Shown here piece by piece: positions 12,871-25,231 of a stretch of DNA of 64,000 nucleotides. The notes beneath the pieces are model-generated. The model was not told the origin of the DNA. It saw nothing but the letters and a program-made list of their open reading frames with translations, and ran no database searches. The stretch comes from Epiperipatus broadwayi (taxonomy: Eukaryota; Onychophora; Udeonychophora; Euonychophora; Peripatidae). A program made the position numbers and the translations under genes. Where the stretch lies: assembly GCA_028023455.1 (NCBI GenBank), contig JAQFVV010000012.1, forward strand, positions 9,708,499-9,772,498, read 5' to 3'. Within the stretch, counting starts at the first letter, position 1. Every line of letters begins with the position of its first letter.

Positions 12871-13600
12871 TGACACCTATTACAGTTCCTTTACTTGTGG
12901 ATAAACCTGGCAAAACCATGCACATGATCTCCCAATCAAATATGATAGAGGCAATAGTGTCTGAGGCACCTATTTCTGAAAAATAAACATCCTTTCCCTT
13001 CCAGCTGAGGAGGGTTAATTTGCCTTTATTGGAATTTCTACAGTCCACCAGGAAAATCAAAGGCCAAATAGCCTTCTAAATGACTTTAAAGATATTAATA
13101 TTCAACTTCAATCTCTACAGCAAAATTATGCAAATACAGAAAAAATTCACTCAGAAAAATCTACAAAATCAAGCAAAAGTCTCTCATGGAATATATATCC
13201 ATAAGATCCAAATGTTTCTTATCACAACAACATTGCTCGATGAAAGACTACCTCAGATGAGCACTGGTGTACTATAAAAAATAAGTCACTCCCTCATCTA
13301 TCAATACAAATGGGGCCAATTTCATTGGCTTTCCAATGATGCAGCACATCAGCCAACATTTCTATCAAGCAATGCAAAAAGATGGAGCTACTCCTGTAAA
13401 CAACTGGTGGTTGCTGGTGACTCAGGTGAACATGGTATCACAGAAACCCAAATCAAAAAGATAACATCCCTCCCTGACACCATTCATCTGGGCCTTCACT
13501 GCATTTCCAAATTTTCTTCTCAAACACCTCAGTCAGTTCACTGTTCCAATTATTAAAAAAACGATAGATCACCTAGCCTCAGGCAACATAGTCATAGCAG
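12871..13600 (+). pseudogene. LINE ORF2 linker between endonuclease and reverse transcriptase
   Basis: This region lies between the SDH motif and the first reverse-transcriptase block. Reading frames are fragmented (for example 13080-13277), but base composition matches the flanking ORF2 parts rather than the surrounding AT-rich DNA, so it is ORF2 linker and not an insertion. No motif was recognised in it. Confidence 0.6.
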
Positions 13601-14890
13601 AACTCTATTCAGTGGCACTTATGCCATTTCTTAAAAATGCAAAACCACTAAATGACATTAACAGTATCCAGCCAATTTCCATGACCCCATTGCTTATCAA
13701 GATAATGGAGTCAGTTGTTAAAGATCAAATACAAATTCAGATCCTTAACCATATCTCATCAAAACAATATGGAAAAAAGAGAACCTCAACCTCGCATGCT
13801 ATGACCAATGTTAAGGCACTTGTCAATTATATCAAAGTATATCACAAATTCAAATGTATTGCTGTCCAACTGGATATTGCAGCAGCCTTTGATTCTGTCC
13901 GGATAAACACCCTCCTGGGTATTCTGACTGAATACAATGTTCCAGGTGCAATTGTTCAAATAGTCAACAATCTGCTCAACAATAGATTTTTCTCTCTCTT
14001 GATGGTAAGATCTCATCATATTTCAAGCCATACAAGTTGATCCCTCAAGATACTCTTCTCAGTGCCCTATTCTCCATGGCATACATCAACCCTCTTCTGA
14101 TGGATATGGAAAAAAACCTTCCAGGAGTATTCATTCCCTCTCTCAATAAAAATCTCAATGTATTTGCATATATAGATGACATCATGGTCATGATTCCCAC
14201 CATCAAACACCTGCCTCATTTCATGAACATCTTAAACAGAAATACAATGAAACTAGGCTTACAAATAAATTATAACAAATCATCAATCTGGAAAATAATG
14301 TCTGGTAAACAAATTAAGTCAACCTTCTCTGCAAAACCCCAAAGATATCTAGGTTTCCCAATTTTCAAACCTACAACTGCAATGGCAAGAGAGATTCAAG
14401 AAGACATCCTTCAATCAACCGAAGCTATCATCACTTCATTCTCTAGAGTCTACCTCTCACTATATGGAAAGGTAGGCCTCTTCAACATGATCGTAATGCC
14501 AAAAATCTCATATTATCTTCCATTCATTAAAATTTCAAAACAGTTTACAAAACAAAATGAACTGATTATGCACCAAACTTCTCTGGAGAGGAAGGACAGT
14601 GGCAATTAGCTTGCAAGGTATACAACAGCCATGCAGGTACAATGGTTTGTCATTCCACTCGATATAGGCAATCATATTACAAAAAAACCACAATACTCTG
14701 CATAATCTTATCCACTCATTTGGATATTCCAGCATTATTGAAAAAATTGTACCGACTGATTGTCCATTGCCTTTTACCAAGTCATGGGTATCATCATTAG
14801 TAGAACATTTAAAACTATATAACCCGATCGTGCCCACTAACCTCGATCGAAAAATCACCTTATAGAAAGCATACAGCCTAATCAATTCTA
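13600..14890 (+). pseudogene. LINE ORF2 reverse transcriptase domain
   Basis: Two adjacent frames, 13612-14040 and 14037-14609, together cover the palm and fingers. Visible blocks are PFLKNAKP and QPISMTPLLIKIMESVV (fingers), KQYGKKRTSTSHA, and AVQLDIAAAFDSV (motif A, Asp at residue 88 of the first frame). The next are IPQDTLLSALF (motif B, normally PQGS-like, so Gly is replaced by Asp) and FAYIDDIMV (motif C, Asp pair at 14175-14180). The enzyme would copy element RNA onto nicked DNA. The frameshift near 14037, the altered motif B and later stops show it is inactive. The YIDD box places it with non-LTR enzymes (usual form YADD). Confidence 0.92.
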
Positions 14891-14934
14891 ATCAACAGCC
14901 TGTTAACACCAGTCTAAACATAATCAACCAGAGG

Positions 14935-15443
14935 CTAATTACATACTTCAAAAGATGGAGTCTGGAACCCAAATTCCTTGACTTCATCATTAAAATTAAT
15001 CTTAATGCTCTTCCCATGAATTTGTTTCTTCATCTTCGAAGAGGTCTTTCTAGCATCGGCCCAATATGTGATCTGTGTTCCTGAGAAGATGAAGCCATAG
15101 AGCACATTATACACCAATGCCCAGGACTTAAAACATTGAAAGATATGATCATCATCAACTCCAACATAAGAACTGACATAATTCTCTCACTTGAAAATGC
15201 CATTCATAATGGAACATTTTCAATAATAAGACTTTCCACCTTTGTGCTTTATGTCATATGGATTGTGAGATGCAAAACATTCATGGAATTACCAACCCCA
15301 CAAGCCATAATGTTGTTTTAACACTCAAAAAAGTCAAGAAACATGATCAGCTCCTTGCCTCCAGTAAAGCCTTTGATGACATCTGGTCATTAATCTCATT
15401 ACCTCCTTCCTGTTTCTCAACTCCAACCAACTCGGCCTTTTAG
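14935..15443 (+). pseudogene. LINE ORF2 C-terminal domain with Cys/His motif
   Basis: The segment reads LEPKFLDFIIKIN, then GPICDLC followed by a stop codon and IEHIIHQC. This gives a C-x2-C-x8-H-x4-C pattern identical in spacing to the fragment at 5.35 kb. Downstream, IIRLSTFVLYVIWIVRCKT (within 15136-15321) matches the minus-strand fragment at 46.6-46.8 kb. Cys/His motifs at the ORF2 C-terminus occur in several LINE clades and probably bind nucleic acid. The in-frame stop inside the motif disables this copy. Confidence 0.8.
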
Positions 15444-16202
15444 ATAAGGCAATTTTAAACTTACACTTATATAAAACATTTTAACCATACTGAGTATCTT
15501 CACAACTATACAAACTTTCTTCAATTTACCCAACCACATAAGTGATATAACAGTCATGTCCACATAATACATTCTAATCAAATGCCAAACAGAACATTAA
15601 AATAATCATGTTAGTGTACAATTTTTTTTCATCAAGATGTAATCATTATATATTGTGAATAAATTACTATTGAAATGAATTACTATTAGGTAAAAAGTCC
15701 TCGAAGACCAAATTAATTTTTAAGAAAAAAAAAAATACCAGTTTTATGAAAAGACGTATCATTTGCTAATTAGTTGGTAAAAGATAAACATTATTGGACA
15801 GATAAATCCAAAAATGTAAAAATAATCACAATATTAGAATGTTTGTTTCACACAACACAGCAAGAAAAAAAAAAAAAAGATTATTAGCTTATTACAAATG
15901 GTTTTGTAATTTAAATTAGATTGGTCAAATATATCTATTTTAAGCAAATAACGATTAATAATTTAGTTTAAAGCTTCTATTGTTTATCTATTCAGTTGTT
16001 TGTAGATGATATTTAGAGAACTAATTCATCAGTAAAAAAAAACACTTATAAAGAAGAAAGAAGTCTAGTACTAATTTATCATTCCTAGATCAGATAAAGA
16101 AGACAAAATGACACAAAGTATATGATAAATATCAATTTTATGAATAACATTAAAATTTAAAAAGAAATGGGAAACAATATTTTTCGATTTAACACAATAA
16201 AA

Positions 16203-16248
16203 TGATTAATTTTATCCTTTAAAAGTGATTAATTTTATCCTTTAAAAG
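16203..16248. repeat. Perfect 23-bp tandem duplication
   Basis: Two identical adjacent units beginning TGATTAATTTTATCC, 16203-16225 and 16226-16248. Confidence 0.95.
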
Positions 16249-16315
16249 TTCAGTATCAATTACTGTTAAATGAACACACTCAAGAATATATATGTACTTG
16301 GACCTTTCCATTTAG

Positions 16316-16391
16316 CCAATAATGTATTTTATAAAAATGGTGAAGTTTAAACTTAACCAATAATGTATTTTATAAAAATGGTGAAGCTTAA
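16316..16391. repeat. About 41-bp tandem duplication
   Basis: The segment CCAATAATGTATTTTATAAA, continuing AAATGGTGAAG, occurs at 16316 and again at 16357, a 41-bp period with one or two differences. Confidence 0.9.
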
Positions 16392-16604
16392 AATAGTTTG
16401 ATATAATAATAAAGTAAATCTTTTTCACACTTTAGATATATTCTAACTGCTCTCAATAATAATGAACTTTGAAATTCCCCCTGCTCATTGTTTTCAATCT
16501 GCAAAAAAGATAATTTAAAATCTAATAACCCATTTAATCACAATTTCATATATATCACATGATCCCTATTTCTAATGCTTGCTTATAACTGTTATTAAAA
16601 CAGA

Positions 16605-17115
16605 CAAAACTCTCCATTCGTTATTGTCACACAGTGCAAGCCAGAGCAATCAATGGATGCCAGAAGGCTTGTGTATAAAATCTCCATTTAGTGCCTATTA
16701 ATCCAATATCCCCAGATTAGTTTCTGGCTTGTGGCCTTCATCAGTAAGGAGCCTTGTATCTGAGAGAACTGCATTTAGATCTTAGGATCTAATGCAACCC
16801 TCCAGCAACCATGTTTTATCTCTAATTAACTACAAAACAATGAGTCTTAAATTGAAAACAGTATAATATTTTCAATCCAAGCTCATTTTCTTATATAATC
16901 ATATAGGTCTGAATTCAATTCAGTACCTACATTTTGGAGGGTTGCATTAGATCCTAAGATCTAGGTGCAGTGCTCTCAGATCCAAGGCTCCTCACTGACG
17001 AAGGCCACAAGCCAGAAACTAGTCTAGGGATATTGGATGAGTAGGCACTAGATGGGAATTTTACGCACAAACCTTCTGGCTTGCATTGAGTGGCAATACA
17101 TATGGACAGAGTTGC
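16605..17115. repeat. Repeat family B, facing pair (+ then -)
   Basis: A direct unit starts at about 16605 (AAAACTCTCCATTCG head, GCCAGAAGGCTTGTGTATAA, then AGGATCTAATGCAACC). An inverted unit (about 16935-17115) follows, with GCATTAGATCCTAAGATCTA and a TTCTGGCTTGCATTGAG end. The two form an imperfect hairpin. The 91-residue frame that crosses the right end is incidental. Confidence 0.88.
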
Positions 17116-19250
17116 CTGTTTTAATTTCATATATACCTATTAACTGCTTAGCATTGGATATTTATGTGAGAATTTACAATAGTAATCACCATCAATTTGC
17201 TTCCACTATTTTGATTTACAACTTATTATTGGACATAATGATCATATATAACGATTATAAAAATGTAAAGAAATCATTTTTTTTAAAAACCTCCATTTGT
17301 AAAATGCTGATCAATTTGCAAATTTGATGATATCATGAGATAGTTACTTTGCATCATCTGATAAAAGAATGGTGACATTCATCCTAAAAATATACAATAC
17401 AGAATTTATTCATTATGCACAGAACAGTATACAATATTACAGTATGTTGATAATAAAATTAAAATATAATTAATCTACAGTGCTTTATTTGATTTTCATG
17501 AAGTAGCCTTGCAAGATAATCAAGACATTCTTTAATGACATATTCAAAGTAGTAGAGTTTAAAGACAACAAAAGTTTAAAAAGAAAAGCACCTCTTTCAA
17601 TATAATAAATAATCAAAAGCCTATTTTGATGATGTACAACAACCAAATTAATTTGTAATATATTTTAAAATATGTACATTAGCTTAAAAACTTTATATTC
17701 ACTCAGTTTTAGGAATTAAAATTCTTATTAAAAGTATTTTTCTTGCAGCAAAAATTACAATCCTTGTAAAATTAAGTTATCTTAATTGCAAACTATTTTG
17801 AGAAAAAAAGTTTCATGCATAATGCAATTAATAATCAACTTTACATGGTCAAAGTTATTAAAAAGGTGGAAAATATTATTTACTATCGTGCATTTGCTTA
17901 ATTTCAAATTATAATATTGTAATTTGTTTCAGACATATACAAGCCAAAGGAGATATTATTGTAAGCACAAAAAAATACAATGCTGAAAAAAAGAAATAAT
18001 GCATTTTTAAAGTTACAAAGAAAAGTGCTTCTAAAGACATCAGTCCAGTTCACTAAAATAATCTAATAAAAATATCCACGAATAACCTACTATATATTCA
18101 TTCATTCATACAAATGTCTAATGAATGAAAGGCTAATTATTCTATTTTCTGTGTAGGGAAAATCTAATTTCTAAATTTTATTTTACATCACACAAATCAA
18201 ATTATTCAAATATCTTGCCAACATATCCATGTTAAATAGCTAATTAGCATATTTTTTTAAAGGCACAGATTTGTGAAATATAAATTAAACTTTAAAAATT
18301 ATATTTTATTCTGCATATACTAAAGTGAGTAGCTAACCTATTCACTTATTAGCTATTTACCACTCCTTGCATTATTAGATATTGTACTATCTTTGATTAC
18401 TTTTTAACTAGATATTATCAAATTTAAAAAATTGTGTTAGTAACTGTTTAAGATAATCAAATGATGTTTATATTAATTTGGAGTTATTGTAGACACATCA
18501 CAATGCAAAGTAATATTCATGATTCATTTATTATTATTATTTAAGTACTATAATAAGAAATTTCTTAATATAAAATATTACACAAATTTAAACATATATT
18601 TTGATAGGGTTTTGCATTAACATATTATTTTATCACATATTTTAAAGAGAGATTTAAATAAATAAATTACAAGTTATATTTTCATATATGTGTTTAAATA
18701 TATGTGCATGCACATTTAGATTGTTGTGTAAATTTAAAATCATGAATGTTTTTGAGATAATTTTCTATTAAAGATATATAAAAATGTGAATTAATAATCT
18801 TATTTGGTTGTTAGGTATATGATGTAACAAGTGCTAGGATGCTGTATTAAATTTTTTTATAATAAATGCATTTTGAATCAAGTTTAGCACTTTCAAGGCC
18901 TACTTATGGCATCATATTCAAAGCAATGATAGTTAAGTGGGAGAGTTCATTCATAGGTTTATTAAAATGTATTTAAATTATATGGCTCATTTTTTTGATA
19001 TGGGGAAGCAGGATTTTCTTATTTATGGAGTTGGATATATGCCATGCTTTTTTAATTTTGTGTTTGACATTGTTTCATTCGATGCCCATGAGGTTGCTGA
19101 CAGCAGGCTTTAGACTTTTGCTCTGGGTTATTAGAGATATTTATGTTGTGATAACCTTATGGCAAGGCTGACTCAGCATTCACCATAGTAGATAGTGCTG
19201 CATCCAGCTCGAGTGCATGCTATAGTAAATATAGTGTGAGACATTTATTC
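17116..19250. other. AT-rich non-coding stretch
   Basis: Only A/T-rich low-complexity sequence and short TA runs. No gene, RNA or repeat family recognised. Confidence 0.55.
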
Positions 19251-19769
19251 AATAAGGAGTTTATATTTTGAATTGTTTTTGAGTCTATTTGTTGTGAGTG
19301 GAGTGCAAAAGCTTATTCAATGGGATGGTGAGCAGATTTTGGTTAAGTTTTTAACTATGCATAGAATGAAAGGGAGCAGTATCCATGGCCTGTCATCTTT
19401 TGGGGGGTTTGTTTTAATTTTGTTGCAAAAATTAATCACTATCATTGTGAGAAAGGTATATTTGTCCTTGATGTGGCATAAATCCTTTTGATCTTTCTCA
19501 ACATTCACCTAATGAGCAGTTTCATGCTTACATAAAGGATGGTTTCTATAAAAAATGATGATAAGCTGACATATTTATGTGTTTTGTGTAAGAAATGGAT
19601 TGAGGATGCACATAACCTCTTATTTCTGTTGGCTTGATAAGCATTTTGTAGTTTAGAAGTAGCTTCTCTCTCTGCATATATATGTGGGAGTATTTAGCTC
19701 CTTTTGCTCATCTTCTGATTCAGTTGTACAGGTTAATGTGGCTTTTGCCTCAAACTCCAGTTTAATCTT

Positions 19770-20000
19770 GTTGATTTGCAACTATTGGCCACATATGAAT
19801 GTATCATCAATGTATCACATGTATATTAAATTGTGACTGTTCTCAATGTATTTGGGGAGAATCTGGTTTTCAATAGTATTGAGATTGCTCGATATGATTC
19901 TGCTTATAGGCAAATCCGTTGGGCATCAGTCTTCCATGTTATAATACTGTCCATTACATAGGACAATGATGTTTTAAACTAGCCAGTTAGGCAGTTTGTT
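19770..20000 (-). pseudogene. Probable Penelope-like reverse transcriptase fragment
   Basis: On the minus strand one frame reads VLCNGQYYNMED (Asn to Asp at 19929-19955), then a degraded PxxLPISRIISSNL block, then a stop and YIDDTFI with the Asp pair at 19803-19808. The order, a short 'NG-x-YY' segment followed by a 'MGxPxS' block and then a Y-x-DD-TF box, is that of reverse transcriptases of Penelope-like elements. Stops interrupt it. The neighbouring minus-strand frame 19317-19508 could be further C-terminal sequence, but no GIY-YIG endonuclease is visible. Another retroelement class is possible. Confidence 0.45.
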
Positions 20001-20742
20001 ATGAAATTAGTTCACATCTGAAAGTAGTTGGATTTAATGAATTCTATTTATCGATCCATATATAATAATTTAAAGTCTTTATACAATCACAGACATTTGA
20101 AATTAAATTAACAAAATAATACAGATTTTATTACTTTATTAGAATTCAGTAATTATCAAAGGAGACGCTAATGTTTTCATAGACATCAACTGTTATTATT
20201 CAAACATAAAAGTTAATTAATAAATTATTGATACAAACTTTTATATATAATGATCAAGTTTAAATAATTTTATTTATTCTTTAGCACTAATATAAATTTT
20301 AGTATATAATAAGAGGGTTATTTCATGAATATAAACTATAAACTAATATATCTGTTATAAATTTTAAAATGCATTATTTTTATTTTGTGCGGTATAATTT
20401 TGGCTCCAGACAGGTTATCACTTATTTAATAAATAAATATTATAAATATATTTTAAACTTTATTTTAGTATAGATTTTTAAATTACTTTATTAATAGAAC
20501 ATAAATAAAATCATTGTTAAAATTTATTCTGTTACAGATTTTGGCTTACTCAATTTACGTGACTCTATTAATTTCAGTTAGCCCATTTATATCATTACAG
20601 ATTTGGTGTACCCAAAAGATTTAAGGCAAGGTATAAGAATACATGTCCAATTTATAGCATTACAGATTTTGGCCTGCTCAAAAATGTGGGGTGATGTAAA
20701 AGAAAGTTTTGTGAAGCAATCAATAAGCAATACAATATGTAA
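20001..20742. other. AT-rich stretch with a weak triplicated motif
   Basis: TTACAGATTTTGGC-like segments recur near 20532, 20598 and 20662, about every 65 bp, suggesting an eroded short tandem repeat. No gene is supported. Confidence 0.45.
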
Positions 20743-21272
20743 TGTATAGGGTATATGAGCACAGACTTTCATATGACCCACCACTCTCCACACTATCTCA
20801 TTACACTGATACCCTTGAACACATATATGTTGAAAAGATAAATAATCACCAATGTCGTATTTCATGCTAAACCAGCAATCATCAGTTGGTCCAGATTCCC
20901 ATCTCTACACATATATGCTATAAGGGCTCAGATATATATTAAGATAGCCAATCCTCATACTTTAATGAAGTTGGAGTAGATTGAAGCCTGTTTATTAAAG
21001 AATGAGGATTGGCTATCTTAATAAATATCTGAGCACTTATAGCATATATGTGTAGAGATGGTAATCTGGACCAATTGATGCTTGCTGGTTTAGCATGAAA
21101 TATGTATATTGGTGGTTATTTATCTTTTCAATATATATGTGTTCAAGTGTATCAGTGTTATGAGATAGTGTGGAGAGTGGTGGGTCATATGAAAGTCTGT
21201 GCTCATATACCCTATATATTACATATATAGACACAAGTATATAATAAGCCTGTGTGTTTCAGTTATTATCAT
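20743..21272. mobile_element. Repeat family A fold-back element with 12-bp flanking duplication
   Basis: A near-perfect palindrome of about 490 bp is centred near 20980. Left-arm landmarks are GTATATGAGCACAGACTTTC, TTTCATGCTAAACCAGCA and TTAAGATAGCCAATCCTCAT; their complements appear in the right arm in reverse order. The 12-bp string TACAATATGTAA occurs just before it (20731-20742) and again at 21273-21284, consistent with a target-site duplication. The right end carries an extra tail (AAGCCTGTGTGTTTCAG) shared with the copy at 50.3-50.5 kb, defining a subfamily. Short frames inside both arms are mirror images and not genes. Confidence 0.85.
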
Positions 21273-21284
21273 TACAATATGTAA

Positions 21285-24200
21285 ATTTTATATTATTCTT
21301 ATACACATAGATGATCAAATAGTGCATTGCTTGAGCATAGGAAATGACAGAGATTGAGCAACAATCTGCAAATCTTAAGTTCCAAAGTCTGCAATTTTAT
21401 CAATGTACTTAACCAATGCAGAATACTATTATATATAGCATAGCAATAAAGAAGTAAAAACACAAGAAAATTAATTGAAAAGGTTGAATTGCAAATGACA
21501 GATTTTGAGAAAAATAATTATAGAAGGTTCAATAATGGAATTAATGTTATTTTAAAATAACTGAGCATGGTAAAGATTCTGAAAAATAAAATAAGAGTAA
21601 TTGTAGTAATTTCTACCATTATTTACCACCATAAAAGGTTGTAACAATACATGAGCAAGATTATATTTTATTTAAAAATATTGAGTCTTTCACTATTGCT
21701 ACAAGTAAAACTGACAAAAGAAACTACAACCTTAATAATAATCTACAATATTACCTCATTGACAGGTAGTTCATGTAATCCAAAAGAATGTAAGAACTTA
21801 CCTATAAAAAAAAGAAGAAGTGAATTAACTAAAATAATTATCATTAAATGGCAATAAAATTAATTAAATTCAATTTTCATTCAATATAAAAGATTGAATG
21901 ACTACTACTATATATAAAATTCTTTATTTGAAAGCAAATTAGTTTAGAAATAATATCACAATGTGAGCATAAGTAATACTTGACAACTGTAATTTAATAC
22001 AATAACTACATCATAAACCTTAAATTTAATATATACAAACATAAATACATAGACTATTTTAGAGTTTTTTACCAGTTGTCCACAGTTATCCAATTACCTT
22101 TAAATACCTTTTTATAAAGTTTAAGATTATAGAGTTAAATAAATTTTGTAGATCAATAGCTATATTCTTTTTTAATCTATAGCTTTAACATAGACAGCAG
22201 AGGCAATATTGTCTTCAAATTACCCACATACATCAATAATTTCTATAAAAATTGAAGCAATTTTAATGCACTTTACAAAAAATTTAACACATTATCTTAA
22301 ATTCAACATATATAATAAACAAAAAATATGATTAAAAAAAGAAGTTTAAATAGAATAAAAATATTAATTAATAAGTAGGCATTTTACTAAAGATTTTATT
22401 AACAAAATTCAGTATGTAAATTTACTTATAATAAGTACATTTAAGTTCTATGATTTTTTTTAAAATGATAATTTTCTATTTATGTCACCATTTGGATATG
22501 TCAGAACAGTGAACATTCAATTGAACCATGATTCACTAAAATGAAACATATGTATAAAAAAAAAGTTGTGCAGTGGTAGAATAGCAAACTATAGCTCAAA
22601 GTCCATAGATTGTGTCAACTCTGACCTAAACTTCCTATGAATTCTCAATGAAGAAACCATTCAATTATTATTATTATTATTATTAATGTTTTTGATTTTA
22701 TTATAATTTAATAAAATTTTCCATATTTTTTCAATACCAAACATTTTAAAAATCAACCATTTATTTATATTTTTTTTATTTATGAAAATACAATCTTAAT
22801 TAAATAAAAATAAAATCCAAAAATGTAATATATACACTAATTATGTAAATGATTAAGTCTTTTTTATCAATATTATTTATGTTTATGGTAATAGGCATTA
22901 TTGCCTAGAGAAAGTTAAAAAATTTATAGGTACAAATATATAAAAATCAGTTAAATGAAAATTGTTTTTTAGATAATATATACATTTTTTGATTGATTTT
23001 TAGTGCACTTCAATTATATAGCTAATAAAAGTTTATATTTAATTACATACTCATCACTGACTGGTTTATCTGGCATTGTTACCCCAGATTTTCCTCTTGC
23101 TCTTAAAACTATTTGACACTTGTAAGATATTTAGATTGTAACTCATTTATAATGTAACCAACTGATATTTATTTCCTATTTACTTCATATTTGCTCAAAT
23201 GATTTACCTATGACCCAGCATTGTGTTATCAGACTTTGTATAATGTAATCGGAATCTTGGTTAGTTCAATAGTCAAATTGTACTTAGTGTAAATCTTATC
23301 ATTCCTTTGATTGTATTTAAATCCTTATCCATTTATTGTTTGTAATTTCTGATCTATTGTATGTGATTAGTCTAATGACACCTAGAATATGGACTAACCT
23401 TCTGTATTTTCTTAGAGTGTAAATATACCTTATTTTGAAAATAAGATGATTTTCTTGAAATTTAAATAGAAAAGAATGTGATATGTAACTCTAGATCAAA
23501 TACATTTTGGGGTTGATTGCTTTTTTCTTAATCTCTTTTTTCATTTATTTAAAAATATCAGAGTATTAATGTTAAATTGAGTTTAAAATATATTAAACTA
23601 CTAATCTACTTATGATGGTCAAGTGCTTTTACTAGTTTCTACTATATAATTACAAATTATTCTAACCATTTGCAGACAAAGAACAATGTACATCATATAA
23701 TAGCAACAATTAATTATCAAACACAACATAAAAGGGAATAGGAGAGAAACTGAATTCTGTCATAAATAGTTATGATTTTTGACTACTAAATTAAATAGAA
23801 ATAAATAAACTGTGAAAAAAGAAGCAGTTTTTGCATTGATCATTATATTATGGAAAAAGTTGAACAAAGTTGTTTAGTGGATAATGAGAAAAATAAAGTC
23901 TTGGGACACAAACTTTAAATGTAATTATAGAAGAACCACTATTTGGCATTAAATTGTAAATGGTAAAAAATTAGTGAGTGATGATGATATTAACAATATT
24001 CATCTCCATAATCAAGATAATTTCTTCACTATGTATCTATACTTTTTCTTTTGCATCACTTATAATTTTAAATATACTCAAGTTGTTTATTATTCTAATA
24101 TCAGTTATACTAGAAATTCTACAGCTATGAATTTAATTGTGAATGTCAAGTATATGTGATAAGCTATTTTTATCTATTATTCTTATTTTTTATTTTCTGA

Positions 24201-24340
24201 ATGAGGGTACTAACACTGAAAGAACTCTGATTTACCTAACATAATATTGTTACTTCGCTTGATGATTTCCATATACTCTGCTTGTATGTGTAACATTGAA
24301 CAGCTTGTCAGGTCTTTTCCAATTTCATAATTATCAAATC
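21285..24340. other. AT-rich non-coding stretch
   Basis: Contains an ATT microsatellite at 22664-22684. No gene, RNA or repeat family recognised; the few short frames are low-complexity. Confidence 0.55.
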
Positions 24341-24349
24341 TAAGTTATT

Positions 24350-24463
24350 AAACAAAGCAAAACTCTCCATACAGTATTGCCACCCTGTGCCAACCAGAGT
24401 AATTCATTGATTACTCTGGTTGACACAGGGTGGCAATACTGTATGGAAAGTTTTGCTTTGTTT
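24350..24463. repeat. Family B mini-hairpin, almost perfect
   Basis: The left arm 24350-24403 (AAACAAAGCAAAACTCTCCA, continuing to CCAGAGTAAT) and right arm 24411-24463 are reverse complements with one or two mismatches around a loop of about 7 bases. Only the outermost 54 bp of the family B unit is present. The arms are much less diverged than other B pairs, indicating a recent hairpin or ongoing gene conversion between arms. Confidence 0.93.
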
Positions 24464-24893
24464 ATAAACAATTATGTGCTAGTATAAGATAGTGATCATG
24501 TGATCTAAGTTATGGTTAGTAATTTGGTAATATTTAAAAAGTATAATTTTTTTAATTAAACTAAAAAATATCATTATATGAAATTATTTAAATAAATATA
24601 TGATCTCAGTTAAATGAATTGTAAAGCTATAGTTATCCATGCACACACAAAAACTGATGGTTTACAAAATGATTTAAAAACTGAGATTATTAAAAAAACA
24701 ATTGTCTCAAACCATTAGTTATTGAAAATAAATGGTCAATAATTTCATTCTACTGTGATATATTTGTTGAGGATAATGGAACTCTAAAAAATGATTGTTA
24801 ATTTTATGTAAGAATATGAACTGTCAAACAAAGAAAAATATCATGATCTTAATAGATTGAAATATAATATAAAATAATATATGTAATAATCAA

Positions 24894-25104
24894 TGAATTT
24901 TACCAGCACAATGTCAGATTGTAAGTGCATTAAGGTTTGAAAATAAGATGGTGATTCTTATTTTCTCAAAGACTTTTTCTTATGGCTGGAAAGAGAATAT
25001 GCCCACATTTAATATTATTGATTTAATATTATGTAAGGTGCTAGTGAGGAAGATTTATTACCTTCTAAATAGAATTACAATCTGACATTGTGCTAGCAAA
25101 AATC
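24894..25104. repeat. Small element with about 30-bp terminal inverted repeats
   Basis: The sequence ACCAGCACAATGTCAGATTG near 24900 returns inverted as CAATCTGACATTGTGCTAGC near 25078. The inside (24927-25078) is repeated directly, diverged, at 25232-25386. The shared core is TTCTTATTTTCTCAAAG followed by TGGCTGGAA and GCACTAGTGAGGAAG. No coding capacity. It may be a non-autonomous DNA element plus a partial second copy. Confidence 0.7.
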
Positions 25105-25231
25105 TATTGATCATTACATAGTTTAACATTGTCTATCGTAAGTATTAATAAGATTATCAAAAGAAATGAATGAGATGAGAGTGATTTAATATATTCATGC
25201 TCTCATTTCAAGACACTTAAGATTGGCCTAT

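Larger units (their letters stand above)
11520..15480 (+). mobile_element. Non-LTR retrotransposon (LINE), near full length but inactive
   Basis: Plus-strand LINE with the order ORF1 tail, AP-type endonuclease, reverse transcriptase, C-terminal Cys/His motif. The component reading frames are listed separately. ORF2 is broken by several frameshifts and in-frame stops, so the copy is dead. No poly-A tail or target duplication could be fixed, so both boundaries are approximate. It is related in its 3' part to the fragments at 5.2-5.65 kb and 46.5-46.8 kb, so at least three copies of one LINE lineage lie in the window. I do not assign a named clade. Confidence 0.85.
15481..16600. other. AT-rich non-coding stretch
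   Basis: No gene recognised. It contains two small tandem duplications, at 16203-16248 and 16316-16391, listed separately. Confidence 0.55.
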
